From CAKOSP01 sp964370545 (GTDB lineage Bacteria > Bacillota_I > Bacilli_A > RF39 > UBA660): a DNA stretch of 63,815 bases. Position 1 is the stretch's first letter, and every line of letters starts with the position of its first letter. The notes beneath the pieces are model-generated. The model saw only the letters and a list, made by a program, of their open reading frames with translations. It did no database searches and was not told the DNA's origin. The position numbers and the translations under genes were made by a program. Shown piece after piece: positions 28,142-36,183 of this stretch. The stretch is taken from the NCBI GenBank assembly GCA_964370545.1, contig CAYJJQ010000003.1, positions 1 to 63,815 on the forward strand, written 5' to 3'.

Positions 28142-28225
28142 ATCCTCTTTCCTATTATTAATTATATAATAAAATAAGTGAAAAATAAAGTAATTTATGT
28201 TAAAATGTTATATAGGTGATTAATT

Positions 28226-29152
28226 ATGACATTTGTATTCAAACCAAGTGAAGCTGTAAGAAAAAAATTAACAGAATATTATAAAGATTTATGTAAACCA
28301 AAGGCTCCACCATATGCTGTATTTCAAGCAATGGAAGCTGATACTACTATCACACTTTATGAAAGTGGTAAAGTAATGTTTCAAGGAATAAGCGCTGATA
28401 TAGATTTTGATATCTGGGCTACTTTAGAAAAAAAAGTAAGTGGTATAGATGTAAGAAAAGATGATAAGAAAGATAAAAAAGAAACTAAAGAAGAAATTAA
28501 TTATGACTTTCTTAAAAAAATATCTACTGTTGGTTCTGATGAAGTTGGAACAGGAGATTACTTCGGTCCTATTATTGTAGTAAGCGCATACGTTCCTAAA
28601 GATAAACTTAATTTAATGGATGAACTTAAAATAACAGATTCAAAAAAAATAACAGACGATAAAATAAAAGAACTTGCTCCAATACTTATGAAAGAACTTA
28701 TATATACTGCTTATGCTCTTACTAATGAAGAATTTAATAATTTAGAAGATACTAATATGAATAAAGTAAAAGCAATACTGCATAATAAAGTACTTATGAG
28801 TATTATGCAAAAAGGTGAAGTTAAACCTGAAAAAGTAGTTGTAGATCAGTTTACCACTCCTAAAAGTTATTACTTTTATTTAAAAGATTCTAGTAATGTT
28901 TTAAGAAATATAACATTTCTTACTAAAGCAGAAAGTAAATGTTATTCTGTTGCAGCAGCATCTATTATAGCTAGATATCTATTCTTAGCTAAGATAAATG
29001 AACTAAGTAATGAACTAGGTAAAACTATTCCTCTAGGCGCAGGAGTTATTGTAGATGACTTTGCTAAAAAACTAGTTGAAGAAAAAGGAAAAGATATTCT
29101 TAAAAAAGTAACTAAATATAATTTTAAAAATACACAAAAAATACTAGACTAA
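28226..29152 (+). CDS. rnhC: Ribonuclease HIII
   Basis: RNase HIII cuts RNA in RNA-DNA hybrids. The N-terminal TBP-like substrate-binding domain (about 1-85) has FQAMEADTTITLYESGKVMFQG. The catalytic domain has STVGSDEVGTGDYFGPIIV (Asp, Glu), the ITDSKKITDDKI loop, VVDQF and the KAESKCYSVAAASIIAR segment. At 308 residues it is full length. Divergent from cvpA, with Shine-Dalgarno AGGTGA. This protein is characteristic of Bacillota. Confidence 0.95.
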   Translation: MTFVFKPSEAVRKKLTEYYKDLCKPKAPPYAVFQAMEADTTITLYESGKVMFQGISADIDFDIWATLEKKVSGIDVRKDDKKDKKETKEEINYDFLKKISTVGSDEVGTGDYFGPIIVVSAYVPKDKLNLMDELKITDSKKITDDKIKELAPILMKELIYTAYALTNEEFNNLEDTNMNKVKAILHNKVLMSIMQKGEVKPEKVVVDQFTTPKSYYFYLKDSSNVLRNITFLTKAESKCYSVAAASIIARYLFLAKINELSNELGKTIPLGAGVIVDDFAKKLVEEKGKDILKKVTKYNFKNTQKILD

Positions 29153-29164
29153 ACTAGTATTTTT

Positions 29165-30088
29165 TTATGTAAGTATTTTTAAAATTATTAAATTCATAGC
29201 TACATTTTTATCAGTAATACCTTTTTTTACTTCTTCATCCATCTTAGCAATATATTTAATATATTCTAAAACTTCCCCTTCACTATACATTACTTCTTTT
29301 TCATTTAACTTTTTAAGCTGCCAATCTTGCATACCTAATACTTTAAGTATATTAGAAGTTGATTCTTTTTTAAGTTTCTTTAAATAATATATTAATCTAT
29401 ATTCTCTTGCTAATAATATAAATATACTAATAAGTTCTACTTTATGTATTTTTAAATCATTTAAACTATTATATATTTCATTTTTTCTTTTATATATTAT
29501 ATTATCTAAAAAATGAAATATATTATCATTAATAGGCTTAGATATTATATCTTTAACCTCTTCATATTTAATATTACCTGGTTTATTATAAAATAAAAAT
29601 ATTTTATCAAGCTCATTTAATATTAAATCAATATTAAGTCCATATAAAGTTACTAAATATTTATTTAAATTGTAATCCCCTATATAATTATATTTTTTAA
29701 TATAATTATTTATATATTCATAAATATTTTTATAATCAATAGTAATATTATCTATATTATATTTATCTTTAATAAGTTTAACTATTTTCTTTCTAGAGTC
29801 TATACTATCTATAATAAATATTATACTAGCTACCCCACTGTAATTAGCTATAAAATTATATATTACATCATCTTCATCACTTGCTTTATGCTTACTAGTT
29901 AAAAATTTAGCATTTCTAACTATTACAAGTTTATTATCAATACCTAATGCTTCATAACTTACTTCATTTATTAAATCATTAATAGTATTTTTATCTAAAT
30001 CAAAATAAATTACTTCACAGTTATCATCTATTTTTATTTTATCATCAATTAACTTCTTAGAAGTACTTACTACAACATTTATTTTCAT
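29165..30088 (-). CDS. holA: DNA polymerase III delta subunit
   Basis: The clamp-loader delta subunit. The pattern is ...IYFDLDKNTINDLINEVSYEALGIDNKLVIVRNAKFLTSKH, then LDNIIYKRKNEIYNSLNDLK and ILLAREYRLIYYLKKLKKE...ILKVLGMQDWQLKK in the C-terminal collar domain. At 307 residues it is somewhat shorter than the usual ~340. It converges on rnhC and sits downstream of comEC, as in many Bacillota (comEC-holA). Confidence 0.88.
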   Translation of the reverse strand: MKINVVVSTSKKLIDDKIKIDDNCEVIYFDLDKNTINDLINEVSYEALGIDNKLVIVRNAKFLTSKHKASDEDDVIYNFIANYSGVASIIFIIDSIDSRKKIVKLIKDKYNIDNITIDYKNIYEYINNYIKKYNYIGDYNLNKYLVTLYGLNIDLILNELDKIFLFYNKPGNIKYEEVKDIISKPINDNIFHFLDNIIYKRKNEIYNSLNDLKIHKVELISIFILLAREYRLIYYLKKLKKESTSNILKVLGMQDWQLKKLNEKEVMYSEGEVLEYIKYIAKMDEEVKKGITDKNVAMNLIILKILT

Positions 30089-30185
30089 ATTATTTCCTTT
30101 AAATATATTATAAACTATAAAAACAAAAATGAGAAGATTAATCTTCTCAAATATATTTAAACACCACTAGTAGTGATAATATATG

Positions 30186-32177
30186 TTATGGTTTATATGT
30201 ATAAATGTTCATAGTATTTTCACTAATTTTAAACATAATTGTACCATCTTTACTAGTATCATATATTTTTACATTATGATTTTCTAATATATTAATTACT
30301 TCTTCATGAGGATGATTATACTTATTATTATATCCAGCAGATATAATAGCATAATATGGATTAATATTCTTAATAAGCTCATTAGTAGTATTATACTTTG
30401 ATCCGTGATGCGCTACTTTATATATTAAAGGATTTATATTGTAATTATTTACTATATCACTAAGCAACTCTGAAGTTATATCTGCTGGTAGTAATACACT
30501 AGTATTATATAAATTAAAATAATATACTAAACTACTTTCATTTTCATCTTCACTTGTATATAGATTTATATTATTAGCTTTAAAATAATTCGAATCTATA
30601 TTATTTACTAGCTTATAATCTAAAGCTATTATCTTACCTTCCTCTTCATTAATAGTGTTATTATTAATAATAACGCTATCTATACTAATTTTATAACTAA
30701 GCTCTATAAATTCACCTAGGTGATCATAATCACCATGCGTAAGCACCATTACATCTATTTTATTAATTCCTATACTTTTTAAAAAATTACTTACACTTTC
30801 ACTTAAATCATAATTTAAGTTACCTCCAGTATCAATAAGTATTACTTCACTTTTATATGGAGATATAAGTAAAGTGCTGTCACCTTGCCCTACATCTAAA
30901 AAATATATATAGTAATTACTATCTAACTTTAATAGTAACTTACTTAAATAGATACATATAATTAGTGCTATAATAAACTTTTTAGACTTTAAGGTTAGGT
31001 ATAAGAAGATATAATATATAAAAACTATTATTATATTTGTTTTAGGAATATAAATAACATAAAATATATATTTATATATAATATAATTTATATTTTCTAA
31101 AACATAAATTACTATACTAAATATATTATCTAAAAAAGGAAATATAAATGTAATTAGTGACAAAGGATATACTATATAACTAATAAATGGTACTAAAATG
31201 ATATTTGAAATTATACTAAGTATATTGACTTCATAATTAGCATTAACTGTTATAGGTAAACTTGCTAAGAATGCTATAATACTTATATTTAGTATATTAA
31301 TTAATTTATTTTTCTTAGGTTTATATAACATAATAAAGAACGTTATTATAAAACTATACTGAAAACTAAGTAAGTATATATTAAAGGGATTATAAACTAT
31401 TAATAATATAAAACATAATATTAATAGTTTTATATTATTAATATTTAAGTTTAAATATTTATTTATTATTTTAAGTATATAGTAAATAAAACATCTAAGA
31501 ATGGATATAGCATAGTTAGTTATAAATAAATAAAATAATAAATAAGTAAAAATTATTATTGATTTATATTTAAATCTATTTAATATTTTATTTAAAATAC
31601 CAATAAATAAACTTATATGAAGACCTGATATAGCAAGTAAATGAGCTGTACCTAAATCTTGATAAATATTATATGTATTATCACTTAAATAATCTTTATT
31701 ACCCAGTATAAAGGTATGTAAATACTCTTTAGTAGAATATTTGTTTATATGATTTATCAAATTATTTTTAATAGTATAAAATATATTACTAGAATTTATT
31801 ACTTGTATATCTGTAGCATAAAATATGTAATATATTTTATTATAATATAAATAGTTTTTATATGAAAAAGTATTGGGCAAAGTATTATTTCTAATACTTT
31901 GAAGGTTACCTGTTGCTTTTATTTTAGAACCTAATAAATTACTAGTATCTGTTAAAGTAGTATATACAATTATTTTTTCTTTAGCTGATACTTCTAACTT
32001 AACTACTTCTTCATTTCTTTCATAATCAGTTATTATACCTTCTATATAATTATCATTTATATTATATACTGATTCATATTTAATAAAAACAGTACTAATA
32101 AACAAATATATAGCGCTTAATATCATAAGCGCTATATATAAAAAGTTAGATGTAAATAAGATCTTTAATCTTTTCAT
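30186..32177 (-). CDS. comEC: ComEC/Rec2 DNA-uptake channel
   Basis: A polytopic competence protein that passes transforming single-stranded DNA through the membrane. The OB-like N-terminal domain is followed by the competence domain (GTAHLLAISGLHISLFIGILN) and many membrane helices. The C-terminal metallo-beta-lactamase-like domain has FLDVGQGDSTLL, LTHGDYDHLGE and VAHHGSKYNTTNEL. I prefer the ATG at 32177; a GTG start 21 bases upstream is also in frame. Either overlaps the end of comEA. About 660 residues, typical. Confidence 0.93.
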   Translation of the reverse strand: MKRLKILFTSNFLYIALMILSAIYLFISTVFIKYESVYNINDNYIEGIITDYERNEEVVKLEVSAKEKIIVYTTLTDTSNLLGSKIKATGNLQSIRNNTLPNTFSYKNYLYYNKIYYIFYATDIQVINSSNIFYTIKNNLINHINKYSTKEYLHTFILGNKDYLSDNTYNIYQDLGTAHLLAISGLHISLFIGILNKILNRFKYKSIIIFTYLLFYLFITNYAISILRCFIYYILKIINKYLNLNINNIKLLILCFILLIVYNPFNIYLLSFQYSFIITFFIMLYKPKKNKLINILNISIIAFLASLPITVNANYEVNILSIISNIILVPFISYIVYPLSLITFIFPFLDNIFSIVIYVLENINYIIYKYIFYVIYIPKTNIIIVFIYYIFLYLTLKSKKFIIALIICIYLSKLLLKLDSNYYIYFLDVGQGDSTLLISPYKSEVILIDTGGNLNYDLSESVSNFLKSIGINKIDVMVLTHGDYDHLGEFIELSYKISIDSVIINNNTINEEEGKIIALDYKLVNNIDSNYFKANNINLYTSEDENESSLVYYFNLYNTSVLLPADITSELLSDIVNNYNINPLIYKVAHHGSKYNTTNELIKNINPYYAIISAGYNNKYNHPHEEVINILENHNVKIYDTSKDGTIMFKISENTMNIYTYKP

Positions 32178-32670
32178 ATGTTGACTCGCCAATACCACTT
32201 ACTAGCATTATTTCTTCCTTACTTTCAAATAGTCCGTTATTTATTCTAAAATCAATTATTGCCTTTGCTTTAGTAGCGCCTATTCCAGGTAGAGTCATTA
32301 GCTTATTATCATCTGCAATATTAATATTTACTAAGGTATTTAGAGCATCCTTATGATATACAATAATAGCCATCTCATCTTCAACACTTTTACTTAAATT
32401 AATATTAGTAGTATAAGCATTGTCTGTAAATCCACCAGCTAAAGTAATTACATCTTTAACATTAGCATCTACATCAAGAGTATATACACCAGGACTATTT
32501 ACTTCACCTTTTACATCTATTTGATAAAAAACTTCTTCTTTTTCTAAGGTGGATATTAATACAGTATCATTCTTTTTATAATTTATATAAAAGTAGATTG
32601 AAAATACAAATAAAATAGTTATAAAAATACTTAATACTATATATTTATGAGTATATAAAAGTTTTATCAT
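32146..32670 (-). CDS. comEA: ComEA DNA-binding competence protein
   Basis: A membrane-anchored DNA receptor: one N-terminal helix (about 10-30), an SLBB domain (FYQIDVKGEVNSPGVYTLDVDANVKDVITLAGGFT) and a C-terminal helix-hairpin-helix pair (VNINIADDNKLMTLPGIGATKAKAIIDFR...VSGIGESTYEKIK). At 174 residues it is typical. It overlaps comEC. With the type IV pilus-type ATPase at the right end of the window it suggests natural transformability. Confidence 0.93.
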   Translation of the reverse strand: MIKLLYTHKYIVLSIFITILFVFSIYFYINYKKNDTVLISTLEKEEVFYQIDVKGEVNSPGVYTLDVDANVKDVITLAGGFTDNAYTTNINLSKSVEDEMAIIVYHKDALNTLVNINIADDNKLMTLPGIGATKAKAIIDFRINNGLFESKEEIMLVSGIGESTYEKIKDLIYI

Positions 32671-32733
32671 AAACCTCCTTTCAATAATATATACCCTAAT
32701 TATTATTAATTTCCTTTAAATAAAAAAATCTTT

Positions 32734-33888
32734 TTACAAAGATTTTAAATGTTTTTTTATTTCGTTAGTTTTGCTTTCTATACTAACTCTTTGAGATAAA
32801 AATAATAGTATTAAGAAGTTAAGTGTGCTAGACCCACCATAACTAAGAAGTGGAAGCGGAACTCCTGTAAGTGGTATTACTGCAAGTATACCAAGTATAT
32901 TAATCATTATGTGTACTGCTATTACTACAAAAGCACCATAGGCTATTAAACTATTTCTAAGATTATGTGCCCTTTTAGCTATAACAAGTAATCTATAAAG
33001 TATAAAGGCATAAAGAAGTAATACAAGTACTCCAGTTACAAATCCTAATTCTTCTACTATAATAGGAAATATAAAGTCAGTATGACTTTCTGGTAAGTAT
33101 AAATATTTTTGAGTACTATTACCAAGTCCTACTCCAAACATACCACCATTACTTATTGCAATTAAACTATTACATACTTGATATCCAGTGGCTTCTGTAT
33201 ATCTAGAACAAGGATCACTATAAATAAATCTTTGCATTTGTGAACTATTAATTATATCTGAACCAAATAATATCATTCCTATTATAAATAATACAAGTGC
33301 TCCTATAATAACTTTATAGTATTTAAATATATTTTTACTTACATAAGGGACTGCAATAAAAAGTGCGCAGTTAAGTGCAAGTATTATTAAAGCTGAACCA
33401 AAGTCAGGCTGAGCTATAACTAAAGCTACTAATATAAAACCATATACTAGAGGTATACCATATGGCAACATAGAAGGAATATTCTTTTTAGAAAATAAAT
33501 TATAGTAGCATGCTGCTACAATAATTAATATTGTTTTAGCAAACTCTGCAGGTTGCAGAGTAAAAAAACCTAAATCATACCAACTATTAGCATTATTTCT
33601 AGTTTGTCCTATTATAAATAAACCTGCTAATATTACTATACCTAATAAAGCTAAAGGAAGTTTATATTTACTATATTTTTGAGTAGGAATAAATAATATA
33701 AATAAGCCTATAAAATATGAACCTATTACAAATATTAGTTGTTTTAAGAAAAAAAAGTAAGTAGATTCATTATATCTTAGTATTGCAGATACTGATGAAG
33801 AACTAAAAACCATTAACAGTCCAAATGCAGCAAGTAGCGTCATTGCTATTAAAAGTGGCATATCAATTTTTTTAAGATTTTTTCTCAT
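32734..33888 (-). CDS. ftsW: FtsW/RodA/SpoVE-family peptidoglycan glycosyltransferase
   Basis: A ten-helix SEDS protein that polymerises lipid II with a partner PBP. Signatures: FTLQPAEFAKTILIIVAACYY, SHTDFIFPIIVEELGFV and the C-terminal GVPLPLLSYGGSSTLNFLILL. At 384 residues it fits FtsW or SpoVE; the sequence alone does not separate division from sporulation use. It starts after a good Shine-Dalgarno (AGGAGAG). It is isolated from other division genes. Confidence 0.9.
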   Translation of the reverse strand: MRKNLKKIDMPLLIAMTLLAAFGLLMVFSSSSVSAILRYNESTYFFFLKQLIFVIGSYFIGLFILFIPTQKYSKYKLPLALLGIVILAGLFIIGQTRNNANSWYDLGFFTLQPAEFAKTILIIVAACYYNLFSKKNIPSMLPYGIPLVYGFILVALVIAQPDFGSALIILALNCALFIAVPYVSKNIFKYYKVIIGALVLFIIGMILFGSDIINSSQMQRFIYSDPCSRYTEATGYQVCNSLIAISNGGMFGVGLGNSTQKYLYLPESHTDFIFPIIVEELGFVTGVLVLLLYAFILYRLLVIAKRAHNLRNSLIAYGAFVVIAVHIMINILGILAVIPLTGVPLPLLSYGGSSTLNFLILLFLSQRVSIESKTNEIKKHLKSL

Positions 33889-34017
33889 CGCTACTCTCCT
33901 ATAGTGATTTTATCATAAATAGATATATAATTCAAAGTAAAAAGAAACTTAAATAAAAATTATGTCAAAACTTAGTATACTTCATAAACTATATTATAAA
34001 GATAAAGGAGGTATACT

Positions 34018-34209
34018 ATGTATTACTATGGAAATAACGGCTTTTATGGTCAAGGTTACCAATCTGCACCAGCATATGCTGGAGTTACTTATGGTTATGG
34101 GTATAATGGAGCTATCTGGATAGTACTATTTATACTATTAGTTATAATAATTGGAGCAGGATGTAACTTTGGTGGAAATAAATGTTGCTCACAAACACCT
34201 AATTGTTAA
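34018..34209 (+). CDS. YjcZ-like small membrane protein
   Basis: A 63-residue protein: Gly/Tyr-rich N-terminus (YYYGNNGFYGQGYQ), then one hydrophobic helix GAIWIVLFILLVIIIGAG, then a short Cys-rich tail with four Cys. The Tyr/Gly head plus 'WIVLFILLVIIIGA' matches the small YjcZ family annotated as sporulation proteins, though here it is longer, with a Cys tail. Strong Shine-Dalgarno (AAAGGAGG). A terminator follows directly, so it is a single-gene transcript. Confidence 0.6.
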   Translation: MYYYGNNGFYGQGYQSAPAYAGVTYGYGYNGAIWIVLFILLVIIIGAGCNFGGNKCCSQTPNC

Positions 34210-34217
34210 TAAATTTA

Positions 34218-34241
34218 AAACTATCAAGAAATTGATAGTTT
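34218..34241 (+). terminator. Intrinsic terminator after the YjcZ-like gene
   Basis: AAACTATCAA-gaaa-TTGATAGTTT followed by TTAT: a 10-bp stem with a GAAA loop. Confidence 0.85.
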
Positions 34242-34264
34242 TTATATACTATAAATTTAATCTT

Positions 34265-34273
34265 TGTTATAAT
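34265..34273 (+). promoter_or_regulatory. Extended -10 promoter, likely leaderless transcript
   Basis: TGTTATAAT, with the ATG of the lysozyme gene only 6 bases after the -10 box. The expected transcription start coincides with the start codon. No Shine-Dalgarno is present. This implies a leaderless mRNA. Confidence 0.5.
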
Positions 34274-34279
34274 TAAAAC

Positions 34280-35485
34280 ATGAAAAGAATTGTTGTTTTA
34301 ATTATAACCGCACTACTGGTTAGTAGTGCCATAATATTATTTTTACATTTTAGTAAAAATAATGGGGATAAGAAAGAAATTACTGATACCGTACCTATTG
34401 AAAATAGCGGTATAAGTTTTAGTGATGATCTAGTATTTGAATATTATGAAAATATTACTTTAGATAGTATTATTATAGTAAATGATGATATTAATTATGT
34501 AAATAGCATTATTGATACTACTGAGCTTGGAAAGCATACGCTTACTATTACATTTAACGAAGATGAAAAAACATCTATAGAATATGAGGTAGTTGATACT
34601 ACTAGCCCCTTAGTAATCAATTCTAGTACTTATACTATAGTTAAAGGTAACGAGTTTAATTATCAAAATATATTTTGTGCAGATAACTATGATAAAAGAC
34701 CTACTTGCGTTATTGAAAATGAATATGACATTAATACTATAGGAGAATATAAACTTAAATTTGTGGCTACTGACTCATCTGGTAATGTTACAAATAAAGA
34801 TATAACTTTGAAAGTAGTAAATGAAAAAAATCCTACAACGCCTTATACTCCTACTCCTCTTGCTTTAGAAGATGTAATTAAAGAACATAAAAATGAAAAT
34901 ACCCAAATAGGTATTGATGTATCTAAGTGGCAAGGTGATATTAACTGGCAGCAAGTTAAAGACTCTGGCGTAGAGTTTGCAATTCTAAGAATAGGTTTTG
35001 GACATAATAAGGAAATGGAAAATGTACTTGATGAAACTTTTAAAGCTAATTTAAGTGGAGCTAAAGCTGCCGGCGTGCCGGTAGGAGTATATTTTTATAG
35101 CTATGCTGATTCAGTAAAGGAAGCTATTGAACATGCTAACTGGGTAGTAGATACTTTAGACGGTGAATCTTTAGAACTTCCTATATCATATGACTGGGAA
35201 GAATGGAGCAAATTTAATAGTTATAATTTAAGTTTAACTGATATAAATAATATGGCTAATGAATTTATTAAAGTAGTTGAAAATGCTGGTTATAAAGGAA
35301 TGAATTATGGTTCTAAGAGTTATTTAAATAATATTTGGACTATGTATGATCATACCACTTGGCTAGCTCACTACACTTCAAAAACTGATTATGATAAAGA
35401 TTATTATATTTGGCAGTTATCTAATGCAGGTATTGTTCCTGGAATAGATGGTGCAGTAGATTTAAATGTACTATATATGAATTAA
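34280..35485 (+). CDS. GH25 lysozyme with N-terminal membrane anchor
   Basis: A cell-wall muramidase. Residues 4-24 form a membrane anchor or signal. About 40-185 hold two Ig-like domains (DTTSPLVINSSTYTIVKGNEF, ATDSSGNVTNKDITLKVVN: DUF5011/HYR type). From residue 205 follows a GH25 domain: IGIDVSKWQGDINWQQVKDSGVEFAILRIGFG, GVPVGVYFYSYA, LPISYDWEEW and YIWQLSNAG...DLNVLY. The DxE catalytic pair (D...E in YDWEEW) is present. The mRNA is probably leaderless. Role: wall remodelling or lysis of competitors. Confidence 0.9.
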   Translation: MKRIVVLIITALLVSSAIILFLHFSKNNGDKKEITDTVPIENSGISFSDDLVFEYYENITLDSIIIVNDDINYVNSIIDTTELGKHTLTITFNEDEKTSIEYEVVDTTSPLVINSSTYTIVKGNEFNYQNIFCADNYDKRPTCVIENEYDINTIGEYKLKFVATDSSGNVTNKDITLKVVNEKNPTTPYTPTPLALEDVIKEHKNENTQIGIDVSKWQGDINWQQVKDSGVEFAILRIGFGHNKEMENVLDETFKANLSGAKAAGVPVGVYFYSYADSVKEAIEHANWVVDTLDGESLELPISYDWEEWSKFNSYNLSLTDINNMANEFIKVVENAGYKGMNYGSKSYLNNIWTMYDHTTWLAHYTSKTDYDKDYYIWQLSNAGIVPGIDGAVDLNVLYMN

Positions 35486-35488
35486 ACA

Positions 35489-35540
35489 TTTTTGACATTC
35501 CCACCACTTTATTATATAACTGTGGTGTAGTTGTCAAAAA
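35489..35540. repeat. Two-part perfect inverted repeat
   Basis: TTTTTGACA (35489-35497) pairs with TGTCAAAAA (35532-35540), and inside it CACCAC (35502-35507) pairs with GTGGTG (35522-35527). Symmetric 4-base internal loops and a 14-base A/T loop separate them. It is not followed by a T tract on the plus strand, so it is not a simple terminator. It could be a protein-binding site or the end of a mobile element. Confidence 0.6.
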
Positions 35541-35560
35541 TAATGGCTAAAAATAAATTA

Positions 35561-35586
35561 AAACTACTTTAATAGTAGTTTTTTTG
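35561..35586 (+). terminator. Intrinsic terminator after the lysozyme gene
   Basis: AAACTACT-ttaat-AGTAGTTT followed by TTTTG. Confidence 0.8.
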
Positions 35587-35618
35587 TTACATATATAGTA
35601 TAATATGTTTGTGATATT

Positions 35619-36155
35619 ATGAAATTACCTGAAATAAAAATATTAAATGAAAAAAACTCAATCCTAAGAAAAGTTTCTGAACCAGTAACTTTTCCTTTAT
35701 CAAGTTCTGATAAAACTTTAATAAATGATTTATTAAAATACCTAGAAATGAGTCAAGATGAAAAATATATTGAAAAATATGATTTAAGACCAGGTATGGG
35801 TATGGCGTTTGTACAATTAGGTATTTTAAAAAGAATATTTGTAATTGCTTTAGTAAATGAAGATGATTCTGTAGAAAAGCATGTAATAATCAATCCTGAA
35901 ATAATAAGTTCTAGTGATGAAATGATTTATGTTGAAGAAAATGAAGGTTGTTTAAGTGTTGATCGCGATGTTGATGGTTTTGTTCCTAGAAATGCTAGAA
36001 TTACAGTTCAATATCAAGATATAAATGGAAAGAAAAAAACTATTAGAGTTAGAGAAGAAATATCAGTTGCCTTCCAACATGAAATAGATCATTTAAATGG
36101 TATTTTATTTACCGACAAAATAACATATGATCCTAGAAATATGCGTGCAATATAA
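35619..36155 (+). CDS. def: Peptide deformylase
   Basis: Removes the formyl group from nascent N-termini. Metal ligands are in ENEGCLSVD (Cys) and VAFQHEIDHLNGILFTDKI (HExxH). Motif 1, usually G-x-G-x-A-A-x-Q, reads GMGMAFVQ, with Phe in place of the second Ala. The 178 residues match the long Gram-positive type 2 enzymes. A TATAAT box lies about 21 bases before the ATG. It ends at a shared terminator with the sigma-like gene. Confidence 0.92.
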   Translation: MKLPEIKILNEKNSILRKVSEPVTFPLSSSDKTLINDLLKYLEMSQDEKYIEKYDLRPGMGMAFVQLGILKRIFVIALVNEDDSVEKHVIINPEIISSSDEMIYVEENEGCLSVDRDVDGFVPRNARITVQYQDINGKKKTIRVREEISVAFQHEIDHLNGILFTDKITYDPRNMRAI

Positions 36156-36183
36156 AAATAATGCTATTAAGCATTATTTTTTT
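36155..36183. terminator. Bidirectional terminator
   Basis: AAAATAATGC-tattaa-GCATTATTTT followed by TTT. It is between the converging def and sigma-like genes and overlaps both ends. Confidence 0.8.
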
